A DNA stretch of 64,000 nt from Protopterus annectens (GCF_019279795.1 NC_056737.1:39931075-39995074); one strand, 5' to 3'; positions 30,253-42,119 are shown, counted from the first letter of the stretch. Program-made: numbers and translations. Notes: generated by a model not told the origin, from the sequence alone.

Positions 30253-32463
30253 AAATGGCGGTAAGTCAAAGTCCCTTGTCTCCACAGTATTAGATGGGTA
30301 TTCAGGCCCTTTTTGGCTGCCCTAAACTGGCAAAACATTTCCGTTTGAAGTGATAAGTAATGTTCCTAATAAAACTGTGTCGAAGAGGCAAGAAGGTACT
30401 TTAATTAATGCATGTAAATGGTGAGCGCTTTCTTATAACTTCTTCAGACCATGTCAATATCAAAAAACACAATCATTAAATACCATTTTATAGGTTCTTA
30501 GGTTCGTAGGTTTGTACTAGGCTGTCGGTCCTAGGGCCTATCCTAGCCATAACAATTCCCTGGCTATTTCTTCCAACAGCATTTACTTCCCTGGACCCCT
30601 GTCTAGCAGGGTGACTGACATGATCCCCGGGGTAAATTTCCTATCTCCCATCCAGTCATCAAGGTTCGGGCCAAGGAGGCACTCTGCTTGACATGTATGG
30701 GCAATCTATTCCAGAGTATGGGGAGTCTGTGGGTCAGGAACCTATCCCTTCAGCATGTTTTGGTCAGTGTGATGACAAGGTTTAGGTCCCTGGAGTGTGT
30801 GGCTCTGATGGATTGGGATTTCTTTAAGTGTAGTATGTCCTAACAGCTCTGGGTTTGACATGGCCTTGTATATTAAGCATTGATCGCCTCTGAGTAGACA
30901 GTATGCGACAGAGTATAGCTGGATTTTTTTTTTTAGTCGGTCAGCATAGGGCATCTGCTTTAGGCCTGTGATTCTTTTAGTGAGGTGTTTCTGCGGCCTT
31001 TCCAGTTGTTGCAGATGTCTTGTGAGTTACATACTAAATGGGGCATTGTACTCTATGGTGGGTCTAATGAGGGATGAGTACAGTGGGACAATGGCCTCCT
31101 TTTGTCTGGATGAAAAGCCCTTAGTGACGAGGTGTGCCACATAGGATTTCCTGTCTGTTGTGGCGATGTGTTTATTGAAGGTGAGACCACTGTCCACCTG
31201 TGTTCCTAAGTCTCTTATCACACTTTTGGTGTTTAGTGTACTGCCACCTATGTGGTAATTCATGGGTACATGGTTTTTACAAAAGGGGATAACTATACAC
31301 TTCTTGGCATTGAGCTTAAGCCATGGCTCTGGCACCAAGCATCTGTTTCTGTAAGGCCCTTTTGTAGAATATCCACATCATTTGGGGATTCAGTAATGGC
31401 TCCCAGTTTGCAGTCATCTGCAAACTTTGTTAGCCAGAGTCCCTTAGTGCTGGCCTGTACTTCAGAGAAGTAGATGCCAAACAAGAGCGGTCCCAGGAGT
31501 GAACCCTGAGGTACTCCACTTGTCACTTGTCTGGAGCTGGATTTGGAGCCAGGTACTTTTACAGTGTGGGTTCTGTCAGAAAGCCAGTTGGCAACCCATT
31601 GAGTGAAGTAGGGATTAATGCCCAGCTTAGTAAGTTCATCTATGATTCCTGAGTGGGGGATGGTGTCATAGGCTTTGACGAGGTCCAGATAGGCGGTGTG
31701 GACCGCCTTACCCTCCTCCACGGCTCTGGAGACTGATTCAAAGAAGTCAGTCAGGTTCAAGAGACACGATTGGCCCTTCACAAACCCAAACTGGGTGGGG
31801 TCCAGTGTTTGAAGGTTGCCAGTGTCTTTGTTTATAAGTTCCATGATAATACATTCCATGGCCTTGCAGATCAGGCTTGTCAGACTGATGGGATGGTAGT
31901 TCCCAGGATCCAAGGTGGATACCCCCTTGTGGAGTGAGATAACTGTAGCTGTGCGCCACTCAGTGGGCACGAAGCTTGAGCTGAGGCTATGATTAAACAT
32001 GACACTCAGGTGAGATGCCAGTTCATTTTGTAGTTCGTGTAGTACACAGCCTGGGATGTTGTCTGGTCCCATGGATGCAGTATTCTTAGCTTTGGAGAAT
32101 GCGTTTTTAACCTTTGTGGCCGTGATTACTGGAATTTGGCAATCTTTCGCTATTGAGATGGGCTGTTTAGGGGGTGAGAGGGGGGGTGAATTTGGCACTG
32201 AATCGATCTGGGCAGGCAGAAGAAACAATTTATTCAACTTAGAGACAAATAAAAACGTGCTGGTAAAACGTGTGATAAATGCTTTCATTTGGACTATGCC
32301 AAACTTCCTCTGATAAAAAACACATCACTTCCTTTAGTTTAAAAACATTGTCATACTACAAAAAAGCTCTCATTTGTCCATTCCCTTCCATCAATGAAGT
32401 AACATAACACTCCCCCTTCACAAGTAAGAGCAGCAAAAAATAATCAGCGCATACATGTAAATG

Positions 32464-32478
<15 letters not shown>

Positions 32479-32523
<45 letters not shown>
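32479..32523 (+). repeat. (AT)n microsatellite inside PLE-4
   Basis: About 22 AT units after an A-tract. Confidence 0.97.
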
Positions 32524-32528
<5 letters not shown>

Positions 32529-32977
32529 GTATTTATTTTTTATTTATTTTACATTTGTTGACCGGGCTAGTCTAACTGGATATATGTCCATTTTCAGTAG
32601 AGGCCCGAGGAGAAAAGCTCCGAGACAATAACAAGGACAGAAAAAAAAAGAAACATTTATACGAATAATCCGCAAAAAAATAGCAATTTACAAAAAAAAA
32701 TAATTGTATAGTCCCCAAGGAAAAAAGTTAAATACGAGAATAATTACATGAGTAAACAATTGATTGCCAGCAAAAAAAATATATATATTTTTTTTTTGTA
32801 CTATAAATCCATTTAAAAACAGTATATGAAATACTAAACATATAAGAGAAATGTATATATAGGTGATGAATATAAATATAAATAAAATGTATACATGTAA
32901 CCATTTCATCTAGTGATTTTAATTTTACAACACTTCCTAGAGATAGTGAACCATTGAGTCCTGGCCAAGAATGTGCA

Positions 32978-33352
32978 TTAAGATGTTATTTGCCATCCTA
33001 GTTCCATTTTTTCTAGGATGGCTTGCCAGGCTCCCCCTCTGCTATCACTTTTTAGAGTGTCCAAGATGAAAAATTTAAAAAGATGTGTGTGATTTAAATT
33101 GACATATTTTGCCAATGCATTTGTTTCAGTGTTATCCCTTATTGCCCTAACATGCTCACCCATGCAATTTTTTAATTTTCGCTCCATTTTCCCAACATAA
33201 AAACATGTGCAATGTGTACATAAAGCACAATAAACAATTTTTTCATTGTGGCAGTTGAATTTCCCCAAAATTCTAATGTAATAATTGTTAACAGTAACAG
33301 CACTTGTTTCTAATATACAGTTACAATATTTGCATCTGCCACATTTATGCAT
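32978..33352 (-). pseudogene. PLE-4 GIY-YIG endonuclease remnant
   Basis: A 124-codon stretch. Cysteine linker KCGRCKYCNC and CALCTHC, then CFYVGKMERKLKNCMGEHVR. The usual catalytic arginine position (R in LRDRIREH of PLE-1) is cysteine here (KNCMGEH), so nuclease activity is unlikely. It ends in RGGAWQAILEKMELGW. No RT remains upstream. Confidence 0.8.
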
Positions 33353-34840
33353 ATTGCCACTAAACCTATTTTTAATAGTGGACTCAAAACATCTCTTGAG
33401 GTTATAACCCCTCTTATAAAAACTATAGGGGGAAAGATGTCAACTTTGTTTCTCACTAGGAAGTCGTTTGTTAAAAGCTCCCAACTAAAGGAAATGATGT
33501 GTTTTTTATCAGAGGAAGTTTGGCATAGTCCAAATGAAAGCGCTTATCACATGTTTTACCAGCACGTTTTTATTTGTCTCTACGTTTAATAAATTGTTTC
33601 TTCTGCCTGTCCGGATCCACGTTTTCTTTTGCTTTCTTGGGTTTGTGTGGCTCTTATTATCTGGACTGAATCAATTTGCTAGGATATTGACAATATCCTT
33701 GGGATCAGTATATTTAATGCCATTCTGTTGTAGCTCAGAGCAGATCTGAGCATTGCCATTTAGCTATAGAATGCCTTGTGTTTGTCTTTGGAATCTTTGG
33801 CAATTTTAGTTTCGTAACTAGCTTTGGAGGATTTTGAGGGATCTCAGCTTCTTACTGAGGCTGGTAAGGGAGTTTTTTGCATCCTGGGATTTTCCTCTTT
33901 TCTGCAACAGTTTCTTCCTTCTGTTGTATGGTTTATTTATGACAGGGGACCACCAGATTGGCTTCCTTTTTCTGGAGGAGATCGTCTTGGTTCTGTTTGA
34001 GATGCACGATTCATGCATGAGTGGATATGCTTGTACAATGCTTTAGTGTAGGATTCGGCAGTCTAACTTTGTTACCATCTGCATGGATGTCATGAAGTTT
34101 GTCACTTCTGACTTGAGTAGCATGAAATTGGCCTTGGAGAAGTTTTTTACGGATGTTTCCTTACTGGGGGGGTGGAGGTGGGATGTGGATGTCAAAGGTG
34201 ATTAGCTTATGGTCAGACCTAACCAACGAGGGGTGACCATTGGTCTGGAGCATCGATTTCCCATGTTGGAAATGACCAGGTCCAGGATATTGGAGCCCCT
34301 GGTGGGACTATGGATCCAGGGCGTTGGAATTTATGAATTCCAAGAACCTTTGGGCAAAGGTATTGGTACACAAGTAGTTTTCCCAGTTAATGGCAGGGTA
34401 GTTGAAATCACCCAGTATTAGGGTGTTTGGTTGTATCTTAATAATTTCCAGTATGTTTAGGAAGATGTAGTGAGAATCTTGGGGCATGGTGGGGGATTTG
34501 TAGCAAGCTACAATTTGGATTGCAATCTTACCTAGTGTTAGTTGCACCTGGAGAATTTCGGATGCATTATGTTCGGCAGCTAGCCTGGAGGTGTGAATAT
34601 CCGTGGCGAATGTGGACACTCCTCTACCTTTAGTGTTTCGGTCCTGGTTTGGTGGCCGAAAAGTGTGGTAAGAGTTATAGCCTGTTATTGCAGGGGTGCT
34701 CTCTGGAGCCTTGAACCTGGTCTCATTTACTGCAAGATATCAATGTTCTCCATTTTTAGGAGTGCCTCAAGAGAGTGCATTTTGAGGTTTAGACTTTTAG
34801 CATTGAGTAGCATTAACTTCAGATTTTGCATATGTACCTG

Positions 34841-35817
34841 TTACGGTGGTGGTTTTGTCCTTTGAACCTTGTTTAAAAAAGGCACTGTAAGGGTGGCAAG
34901 AGCCTTAGCCTGTAACCTGAATCCCAGGGGCAACAGGTGCAGACCATCTCTGGCAAAGCATCGTGGTTTGTCAATCATGTCGTTCCTAGGCAGATACTGG
35001 ATCCCCTTTGAATGACACCAGAAGCTTCGCCATTTGTTGAAGTCCATCATTTTGTCCTTATACTGTGATATCATTCTGGACAAAGGCAGGATGCTACTCA
35101 GGGCTAGGGTCATACCTGCCTGGGTCACATGATCCGAGAGCTCTTCCATGTCTGTTTTCATGTAGTCTAGGGAGGTATGTCTCAAGTCATTCACTCCAAC
35201 ATGGACAATGACAGAGTCGTATTTGTGCTTGTTGTGGAGTGACTTGAGTGCATGCATTATGTGGTGGATCCTGGCACCCGACAGGCAGCTGACTGTAATT
35301 TTCTCCTTGCTCAGCCTGGTGAGTGTGACATCCAGTGTGCCTGACTATGGAGTCACCTATGACTAAAGTGTTGGGTACGTTGTCTTGCCTAGGGGCTGTT
35401 GTTGGGTGGCACACTGGTGTTGTGAGCTATGTGATACTTTGGTTGTTATTGGTGTTTGTTTGCATTTCAGCTTTGGAGGTCCTTGTTGCTTGGGCAGGTT
35501 AATGTTAAGGGCCTCCGCATATGTGTGTTTAGTGTTGCTATCTGTGGGTGTTGGTGGTGAGGGTTTTTTGAAGGGCTTTGTGTTGCTTGAGGTGTAGTGT
35601 TGGTGTTAACCTTCTCCTCTTGATTGTCTAGCACAGTCTTGGCTAGAGAGAGCTTTGCTTCCAGTTTCGCTATGTAAGTGCATCTCTCGCAGGTTGTAGT
35701 GTTGGGTGGTAGGAGGAGAGGCTTGTCTGTGTACATGAGGCAATTGCTGCATTGTCCCAGTATGCCCAGATTCACCAGGTGGACAGGAGAAATCTCTGGA
35801 AGCTGACCCTTGGACAT
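34841..35817 (-). pseudogene. LINE-2 ORF1 with cysteine motif and SGNH esterase
   Basis: The N-terminal stretch 35817-35467 (MSKGQLPEISPVHLVNLGIL) has CSNC and CERC pairs that could bind zinc, then a short heptad-like stretch. The esterase begins with LVIGDSIVRH (35414-35187), where GDS holds the nucleophile serine. It continues in another frame (35257-34841) with VIVHVGVNDLRH (the GxND block) and DGLHLLPLGF (the D-x-x-H block). These three blocks define SGNH hydrolases, known in ORF1 of CR1 LINEs and suspected to act on membrane lipids. Two frame changes break it. Confidence 0.85.
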
Positions 35818-36017
35818 GCCTGGTTAGGTGCTTTTTTTCCCCTTACCTTGGCAAGGTACTTTGCAATTATAGGCTGTTTAGTGCCTACAGTTAATTTCTC
35901 CTTATTAACAAGGAGAGTTGAGTGCATGTATCAGTTTAAGGCTTCCTAGAGCTTTCCAGCAGGTTTTAGAGCAAGTGCTAGTCACAGGGACTCCAACCAG
36001 AAAGAGTCAGGAATTAA

Positions 36018-36184
36018 TGCACTCTGCTCCTACTCTCACCAGGATCAGAATATAAGCACAGATTCCAAGCTGTCACCTATAAAGCAGTTATTAAGCTTTC
36101 TGGTGATCAGCAGTTTCCAGGAAATAATATAACTGCACTCCTCTCACCAGGAGAAAACAGAAGCACTAATCCCAAGATGACTAC
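36018..36184 (-). repeat. LINE-2 5' region subrepeats
   Basis: Two imperfect units of about 110 bases share the ctctcaccagga block and agcac-gattcc-aag-like spacing (around 36033 and 36141). This resembles the tandem promoter units seen at the 5' ends of some LINEs. Confidence 0.55.
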
Positions 36185-36200
36185 TGAGAGGCAGAATGTG

Positions 36201-36478
36201 GGCTCTCCAATAACTGGTGGTCTTGCAATAGATGCTTAAAGGTAAGATGAAAAAAATGGTTTATCCTGAACACTGTAGTGTGCAGTAGAGGAATTAGATG
36301 TGAAAGTAACTTAAGTTTTACCTGTCTAAAAAGCTAGTTTTTAATGGAGAGTCACTATTTTTAAAACCGCAAGATAGATTGAAAGGGGGGTGGTTACATT
36401 TGTATTATGGTACTATGGAATACAGTAGGATGGCCAATAAATTTAAATAGTTGAAGGGAGTGATTTCACAAAATGATA
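36201..36478 (+). other. No gene recognised
   Basis: Short stretch between LINE-2 and DIRS-D without ORF or repeat match. Confidence 0.4.
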
Positions 36479-36660
36479 AATCTGAAGTAGGAACTTCATT
36501 TGTCAGCAACCTGTGGGATACGGATCCTATCTCGGATCCGAGCCGGCAACTTCTATCATAGCATAGATCCGAGCTCCTAGCTCCTCCCCCTTACCCATAA
36601 TCCCCTGCCTACCCTAACTGACCTCAGATCTAGTTTGCCGCTCTTCAAGCAACAGCTAGG
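36479..36660 (+). repeat. DIRS-D left terminal inverted repeat
   Basis: Complement of 42290-42480. It contains palindromes of the TCGGATCCGA type (ctcggatccgagccgg). Confidence 0.92.
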
Positions 36661-36890
36661 TTCCAGAGCTTTTAGCGTTTTGTGAGAAAAAAAGTTTTTT
36701 TTTTTTCTCTTTCTTCTTCTGAGTGAGTGATTATGTGTGCGTGGTAGGTTTACCCTTTACACTAATCTTATTATTTTAGCTTTTAGCTTAAATTTAATTT
36801 AATTTAAAATATTTCTCCCTCCCCCGCTGGTCATAGCGTGTGTGTGTGACTTGAGTGTTAGGGGCCTAGTGAGTGTGCTTTACTGTAGTA

Positions 36891-39106
36891 ATGTCGGAGG
36901 CCCGTAAAGCCATTTTTTCGAAATGCACCGAGTGTGGTCACAAGTTTTCACCGGCTGATGGCCACACTCGGTGCGTTAGGTGCCTTGGGGGTTGAACATC
37001 TCTCTTCGGGTTGCGCGATTTGCGTGGCGTTCAACCCCAGGGCACTCGAGGATCGAAGGTCGAAGCTAGTTCTGTCGGGCCTTCTACCCCCAGACTCTGC
37101 TTCGGCCTCTGGTACTTCGGTGCCCGCTACCCCCCCTGGTAGCGGTCACTCCTGCCTCCCTTCCTCCGACCGGGACTCAACCTCCCGCTTCGGCTCCGGA
37201 GGATAGGGAGGCCAGGAAAGAGAAGCGGCGGGAGAAACACCTTAAGCGGCAGGCCGATGACTCCTCATTGGCCCCGCCCGCCAAGAGGGCTTCTCCGTCC
37301 AAGTCTTCTCGATCTCCTCCTCGGATCCGATCCCCTTGTTTCTCCCCGGGACCCGAGGAGGAGGTGATCCGGTCCCCTTCGAAGTCATCGAGGCGACGCT
37401 CCAGGTCTGCCTCGGTGGCCTCTTCGAGGTCCACTTTTAGCATGTCTGATGCGGACATGGACCGGATGATGAGGAGATTCATCCAGGCCCAGATGCAGAT
37501 GGGAGTGCTCTTGCCCCCCCCTCTCTGGGGGGGAGCTCAACCCCTTTTTTCACTCCTATAGCTCCTTCTCCGACCCGCATCCCGGGTTTGGAGCGCTTGG
37601 AGCCGAGCCACGTTGGATCCGGGGGTAGGTCGGAGCCGACCGTGCTGGGCACGTCGGCTCCGACTGCTCCCTCGAGTTTGTCGGATCCAACCTCTCGGAG
37701 CCGTGGGCCGAGCTTTGGATCCGAAGGATTCGGTGTGCTTTCGGCTCCGTCCCGGTCAGAGCACACTGGTCCTTCGGATCCGACGTTCTCGGCGCCGGGT
37801 CCGATCCCCGCTTCGGATCCGAGTGGGAGTCGGATCTTGGATCCGTCTGAGAGCGGCTCCACCTCGGCTTTCACTGCGGTGGAGAGGGTACTGTCGAGTG
37901 CTTCCAGGCCTCCGGTCCTGGCTTCGACTCCCTCCCGCACTCCTCCTCATCTGGCCCTGGCTCCCCTCATCCGGCCCTCGGGGCAGCCTGCCTCAGCGCC
38001 TTCAGGAGTTCCAGTGGAACAGGATACAGCCCGTGAGGACTCCTCGGACAGCCCCCCCCGAGGAGATTCCTCACAAGGCAAAGTGCAAAAGGAGGCACAT
38101 AGACTCCCCTGTGAGTCTCACCGAAGATAAGGTCTTGGATGAAGGGGAAGGCTCCCCTAGGTCACCCCTCGAGGATGTCTCCTTTGGAGACATCATGGAA
38201 ATGCTCAAAATCAGGGGTGGGTGGTCTGCCCCCAAGGCTTCCTCTGATGAGTCTGTATTCCTTGAGGCGTTTGAGGCAGGGCCATCTACCTCTTGGGTGT
38301 CCCCTCCACCCGACCCCCTGGTGGATCTCATATCCTCTAGGGCTTGGAAGGAACCGGACACTGCAGAGCCGATCCCCAAGCGTCCAGACAAAATTTTGAG
38401 CCCCTCTGCAGAGAGATCACACTGGAGCAGAGGTCCCCCTGTGGATGCCATGTTGGTGGCTGCAGCCACCAAGAAAGAGTTGGCTCAGGAGAGCCCCACG
38501 GTTCATCCTCCAAGCAAGGAGTCTCACACGATGGACCGTCTTGGGAAGCGGGCCTTCAGTTCAGCGACCTTCTCTATGAGGGCCTTGAACTACATGGCAC
38601 ACGTTATTCGGATGCAGCGGGATCTAATTAAGGAATACGCTGCTTCCCCCCCAGGGTCCATGTCGGAGGGAGACAAGGATCTGTACTCCTCCCGAATGGC
38701 CACCCTCCGCTCTAACACCTCTATGCGGCTGTTGTCTCATGCTACGGAGGGAGCCGCTAGAGCAGGCGGAGTTGGGCTTGTCATGAGGAGACAGGCCTGG
38801 CTTCGTCACTGTGACTTCTCGGAACCCTTTAAGGCGTCATTCGCGAATGCCCCTTTTGATGGTTCTGCACTGTTCGGCAAAACCATTCGCGACACTCTTG
38901 TCCAGAGCGAGAAAGATGGGAAGACCTTCTCTGCACTCGGAGTCCGCTTCTCTGCGCCCCAGAGGTCCTTTTCCAAGAACCAAAAGGGTCAGAAGAAGAT
39001 GTGGTTCCGAAAATCGCATCAATCCCAGTCTGCTCAGGACAACCAGTCCTCTCGTGGCAGAGGAGGACAGGCAGGACGCCGCCCCAGAGGCAGGAGGGGG
39101 TCCTAG
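36891..39106 (+). pseudogene. DIRS-D gag region
   Basis: Starts at 36891 with MSEARKAIFSKCTECGHKFS and the Cys/His module (CTECGHKFS...HTRCVRC). A Ser/Pro-rich spacer (about 37100-38000) is encoded by DNA dense in TCGG-NN-CCGA palindromes. The conserved half shows DVSFGDIMEMLKIRGGW, DRLGKRAFSSATFSMRAL, FKASFANAPFDGSALFG and the tail KMWFRKSHQSQ. The end is Gly/Arg-rich, suited to nucleic-acid binding. It runs into the RT-RNase H region. Treated as a fossil. Confidence 0.82.
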
Positions 39107-41051
39107 GAATTTTGGGTCCAGAGAACCGTTCTCTGAGAGGCCCACGCAGACCCCCTGAGGGGTTACCCGACTGCTCCACTTTGGAGGCAGTCGGGGGGCG
39201 TTTTTCGAGGCACCTAGCAAAATGGGAGTCCATAACAACGGATCGCTGGGTGCTTCGTGTTATATCCAGAGGTTACCAAATTCCCTTTATAGTAAACCCC
39301 AGAATCAGAAGCCTTCCCGACGTTCCACCCAGTCAGAGGGAGGCGGCTGCTGCAGAAATTCAGCAGCTTCTGCAAAAAAGAGCCATCCAGCCCGTCCCCC
39401 CAGATCAAGTCGGATCAGGGTTTTACTCCAAGTTCTTTCTGGTGCCAAAAAAGATGGGGGACTCGAGGTCCATCCTCGACCTCTCTCTCCTAAACGTGGC
39501 GGTACCCAAAGAAAAGTTCAGAATGGTCACGTTGCAATCCGTCCTCCCCTTATTGCGGGAGGACGACTGGATGTGCTCCATAGACCTCAAGGATGCGTAC
39601 TATCACATTCTAGTGGACAGGCGTTCCAGGAGGTTTCTCCGCTTTCGGCTGGGAGCCAGTCACTTTCAATTCAGGGTCCTCCCCTTCGGTCTCACCTCAG
39701 CCCCCAGGGTGTTCACCAAGGTCCTAGCGATAATAGCGGCCCACCTGAGACTCCAGGGAATTCAGGTCTTTCCATACCTTGACAACTGGCTTCTCACAGC
39801 CCCAACAAGACATCTACTTTGTTCATGCAGGGATTATTTCCTCAGTCTGGCTCCACTATTAGGATTAGCCATCAACATGACCAAATCCTCTCTCATCCCT
39901 ACACAGGTGTTGGATTTTATAGGGGCAAGACTGGATTCCAGACAGATGCTTGCGTTTTTGACTCCAGATCGGCTTCGGAACCTGATGTTGCACGTGCAGG
40001 CCATCCTTCAACTGCAAACTCCTTCGGCGGAATTGATCCTGAGGGCCCTAGGATCTATGGCGGCTGCAATCCCTCTGCTGCCATTGGCCCGGTTGAACAT
40101 GAGGGTTCTGCAGTGGACCCTCCAGGTACAATGGTCCCTGTCTCACCCCATTTCCTTAAGCAAGGCTTGCAGAAGATCGCTCCTGTGGTGGCTCCAGTCT
40201 CCCAACCTCCACACGGGACGTCCCTTCTCACTACCTCCGCCAGTCGACACAGTGACCATGTATGCTTCTCACCTGGGGGTGGGGGTGGGGGGCATTTTTC
40301 AGGCAGGACAGTCCAAGGCACATGGAATGATGTAGAGACCTCTTTGCATATCAATGTCCTAGAGATGAGGGCGGTGCTTTTGACGTTGCAGGCACTACAC
40401 AACTCTCTTCCGGTAGGGACGATTGTGGTACAGACAGACAACATGTTGGTCGTCTGGTACATCAACAAAAAGGGGGGAACCAGGTCTTACCCCCTTTGCC
40501 GCGAGGCCATGAGAGTGTGGGAATGGGCGATTTCCACCAACCACTTTCTCATAGCAACGCACATTCCGGGACGGTCCAACATTCTAGCGGACAGGCTCAG
40601 TCGTACTATCCTGACTCCTTACGAATGGTCTCTCAACCATCGAGTTGCAGAGCAAGTATTTGCCCGATGGGGGCAACCTTGTTGCGATCTTTTTGCCTCT
40701 CCTTCAAACACCAAATGCAACGATTACTTCGCTCTGATCCCCCCTCCGGGGGAGTCCCCGAGAGACTCTCTAGTTCATGCTTGGCCTCCCGGTCTGCTTC
40801 ATGCTTACCCTTCTCTTCCCCTGATGTTGAAGTTATTACAGAAAGCCAGGCTGCTGGGGAGCAAGATGATCCTCATTGCCCCATTCTGGCCTCGTCAGAC
40901 GTGGTTCCCTTACCTATGGTCTCACCTAGTGTATCCACCATGGATTCTGGATCCCATTCCGGATCTCATTTCTCACCCTCTCGGTCTTCCGACTCCGAAC
41001 CTGGTCAACCTCAAGCTGATGGCTTGGTTGCTCCAGTTCCACTCCTCATAA
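39001..41051 (+). CDS. DIRS-D RT-RNase H polyprotein region
   Basis: RT blocks: SRSILDLSLLNVAVP, CSIDLKDAYYHILVD (motif A), FRVLPFGLTSAPRVF (motif B) and VFPYLDNWLLTAPT, where the second aspartate of motif C is N. RNase H blocks: INVLEMRAVLLTLQAL, QTDNMLVVWYINKKGGTRS and HIPGRSNILADRLSR. CCDLFASPSNTKC and the LIAPFWPRQTWFPYL block follow. The start overlaps the gag end in another frame, as in DIRS-C. Reading is open over most of its length. Confidence 0.85.
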
Positions 41052-42076
41052 GGACTCCCGGGATCTCATCACCGGTCAAAGCCATTCTTGTAGCAGCTCA
41101 CAAGCCTTCCACCAGGAAGGTTTATCGGAGTAAGTGGAAACGCTTCACCATTTGGGCAGAACACCATCATTTAGACCCTTTTACAGCCCCGATATCGTCG
41201 GTTCTAGATTTTCTAACCTCTCTCTTTCACCAAGGGGCTAGTTCTTCCACTGTCAAGGTACAACTGGCAGCAATCTCATACTATCACGTGGGGCAAGAGT
41301 CTGGCCCTCTTATCATTTCCAAACTGTGTAAGACCTTCCTCAAGGGTACCTTCCTCCTTAGGCCTCCAGTTAAAGAGGTGGTACCTCCATGGGATTTATC
41401 CTTAGTCTTGCAGGTCTTGACTGGTCCCCCATTCGAACCGGCGGCCACGGTTGATCTCAAATTTCTCTCTTGGAAGACAGCCTTTTTGGTGGCCATAACT
41501 TCAGCCAAAAGAGTGTCAGAATTGCAAGCTCTGTGTGTCAAACCACCATATCTGGTCTTTCACCCGGATAGGGTTTACCTCAGGATCAATCTGTCCTTTC
41601 TGCCGAAGGTATTTTCAGAAGCGAACATCAATCAATCTATCAGTCTTCCAGTGTTTTTCCCCAACTTTCATAATAAAGGAGAGTACAAGCTACATTCCTT
41701 AGACGTACACAGACAACTACGTTTTTATATCCATAGCACTGCTGATCATAGGCAATCCGATCAGTTGTTTATCTCCTTTGCCAAAAGTAATTTCGGAAAG
41801 TCAGTTTCTAAAGTTTCTCTCTCTCGATGGATCTCGAGTTGTATTCTTTTAGCATATCAGAGCTCGGGAAGGCCTGCACCTCAAGGAGTCCATGCTCATT
41901 CTACTAGGGCCGTTGCCACTTCTGCGGCCTTTCAAGCTAGGGTTCCACTGGATGACATTTGTTCCGCAGCCACTTGGGCTTCATCTCACACCTTTATCAG
42001 CCATTATAAAATAGATGTTGTCTCCCGAGGTAGAGCGTCCTTTGGCTCTGCGGTGCTCCGGAATATCCTTCCATGA
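41030..42076 (+). CDS. DIRS-D tyrosine recombinase region
   Basis: An open region that also runs upstream in a frame overlapping RNase H; the domain itself starts near 41030. Core-binding block STRKVYRSKWKRFTIWAE. Catalytic blocks ITSAKRVSELQALCVK (first arginine), HAHSTRAVATSAAFQAR (H-x-x-R) and ATWASSHTFISHYKIDVV (final W/H and tyrosine). Function is integration of the circular intermediate. This is the best-preserved recombinase of the A/B/D group. Confidence 0.88.
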   Translation, partial: APVPLLIRTPGISSPVKAILVAAHKPSTRKVYRSKWKRFTIWAEHHHLDPFTAPISSVLDFLTSLFHQGASSSTVKVQLAAISYYHVGQESGPLIISKLCKTFLKGTFLLRPPVKEVVPPWDLSLVLQVLTGPPFEPAATVDLKFLSWKTAFLVAITSAKRVSELQALCVKPPYLVFHPDRVYLRINLSFLPKVFSEANINQSISLPVFFPNFHNKGEYKLHSLDVHRQLRFYIHSTADHRQSDQLFISFAKSNFGKSVSKVSLSRWISSCILLAYQSSGRPAPQGVHAHSTRAVATSAAFQARVPLDDICSAATWASSHTFISHYKIDVVSRGRASFGSAVLRNILP

Positions 42077-42119
42077 AGGCCACCCAAGATTTAGGTAGAT
42101 GGGGACTCTGTCCCACAGG

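Larger units (their letters stand above)
32210..33664 (-). mobile_element. PLE-4: internally deleted Penelope-like element in LINE-2
   Basis: Flanked by actgaatcgatct (32197-32209) and actgaatcaattt (33665-33677), a 13-base target duplication with two differences. Inverted copies lie at 32212-32340 and 33485-33612. The outer stretch 33613-33664 has no partner. Its coding strand is minus, with the GIY-YIG end at 33352-32978. A degenerate hammerhead-like order occurs in each inverted copy (cagaggaagtttggcatagt then aaatgaaagcgc on the plus strand near 33508-33545). The AT-rich middle (32340-32970) holds an (AT)n run. Confidence 0.85.
30600..34835 (-). pseudogene. LINE-2 ORF2: endonuclease and reverse transcriptase
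   Basis: The apurinic-type endonuclease start is seen near 34830-34740 (LMLLNAKSLNLKMHSLEALL and ENIDILAVNET) and its GDFN motif as LILGDFNYPAINW (34619-34308 stretch). After the PLE-4 insert, the RT stretch 32288-31293 shows FVKGQSCLLNLTDFF, motif A YLDLVKAYDTIPHSG, motif B TSGVPQGSLLGPLLFGIYF and motif C TKFADDCKLG. The C-terminal part (31338-31027, 30954-30742) follows in other frames. The protein would nick and copy at the target. At least three frame changes plus the insertion inactivate it. Confidence 0.87.
30490..36200 (-). mobile_element. LINE-2: nearly full-length CR1-type LINE, split by PLE-4
   Basis: On the minus strand, from high to low coordinates, it has a 5' region with two subrepeats (about 36018-36184), ORF1 with a cysteine motif and an SGNH esterase, ORF2 with endonuclease and reverse transcriptase, and a 3' end of three 8-base units (ACCTACGA, ACCTAAGA, ACCTATAA). 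This domain set is known for CR1-group LINEs. PLE-4 (32210-33664) interrupts ORF2 between endonuclease and RT. Reading frames are broken in several places in both ORFs, so it is dead. No target duplication was identified. Confidence 0.9.

Noticed and set aside
36934-37940. Arginine/serine-rich ORFs resembling a splicing factor
   Set aside because: They are alternative frames and strands of the Ser/Pro-rich gag spacer of DIRS-D, driven by its GC-rich palindromes.
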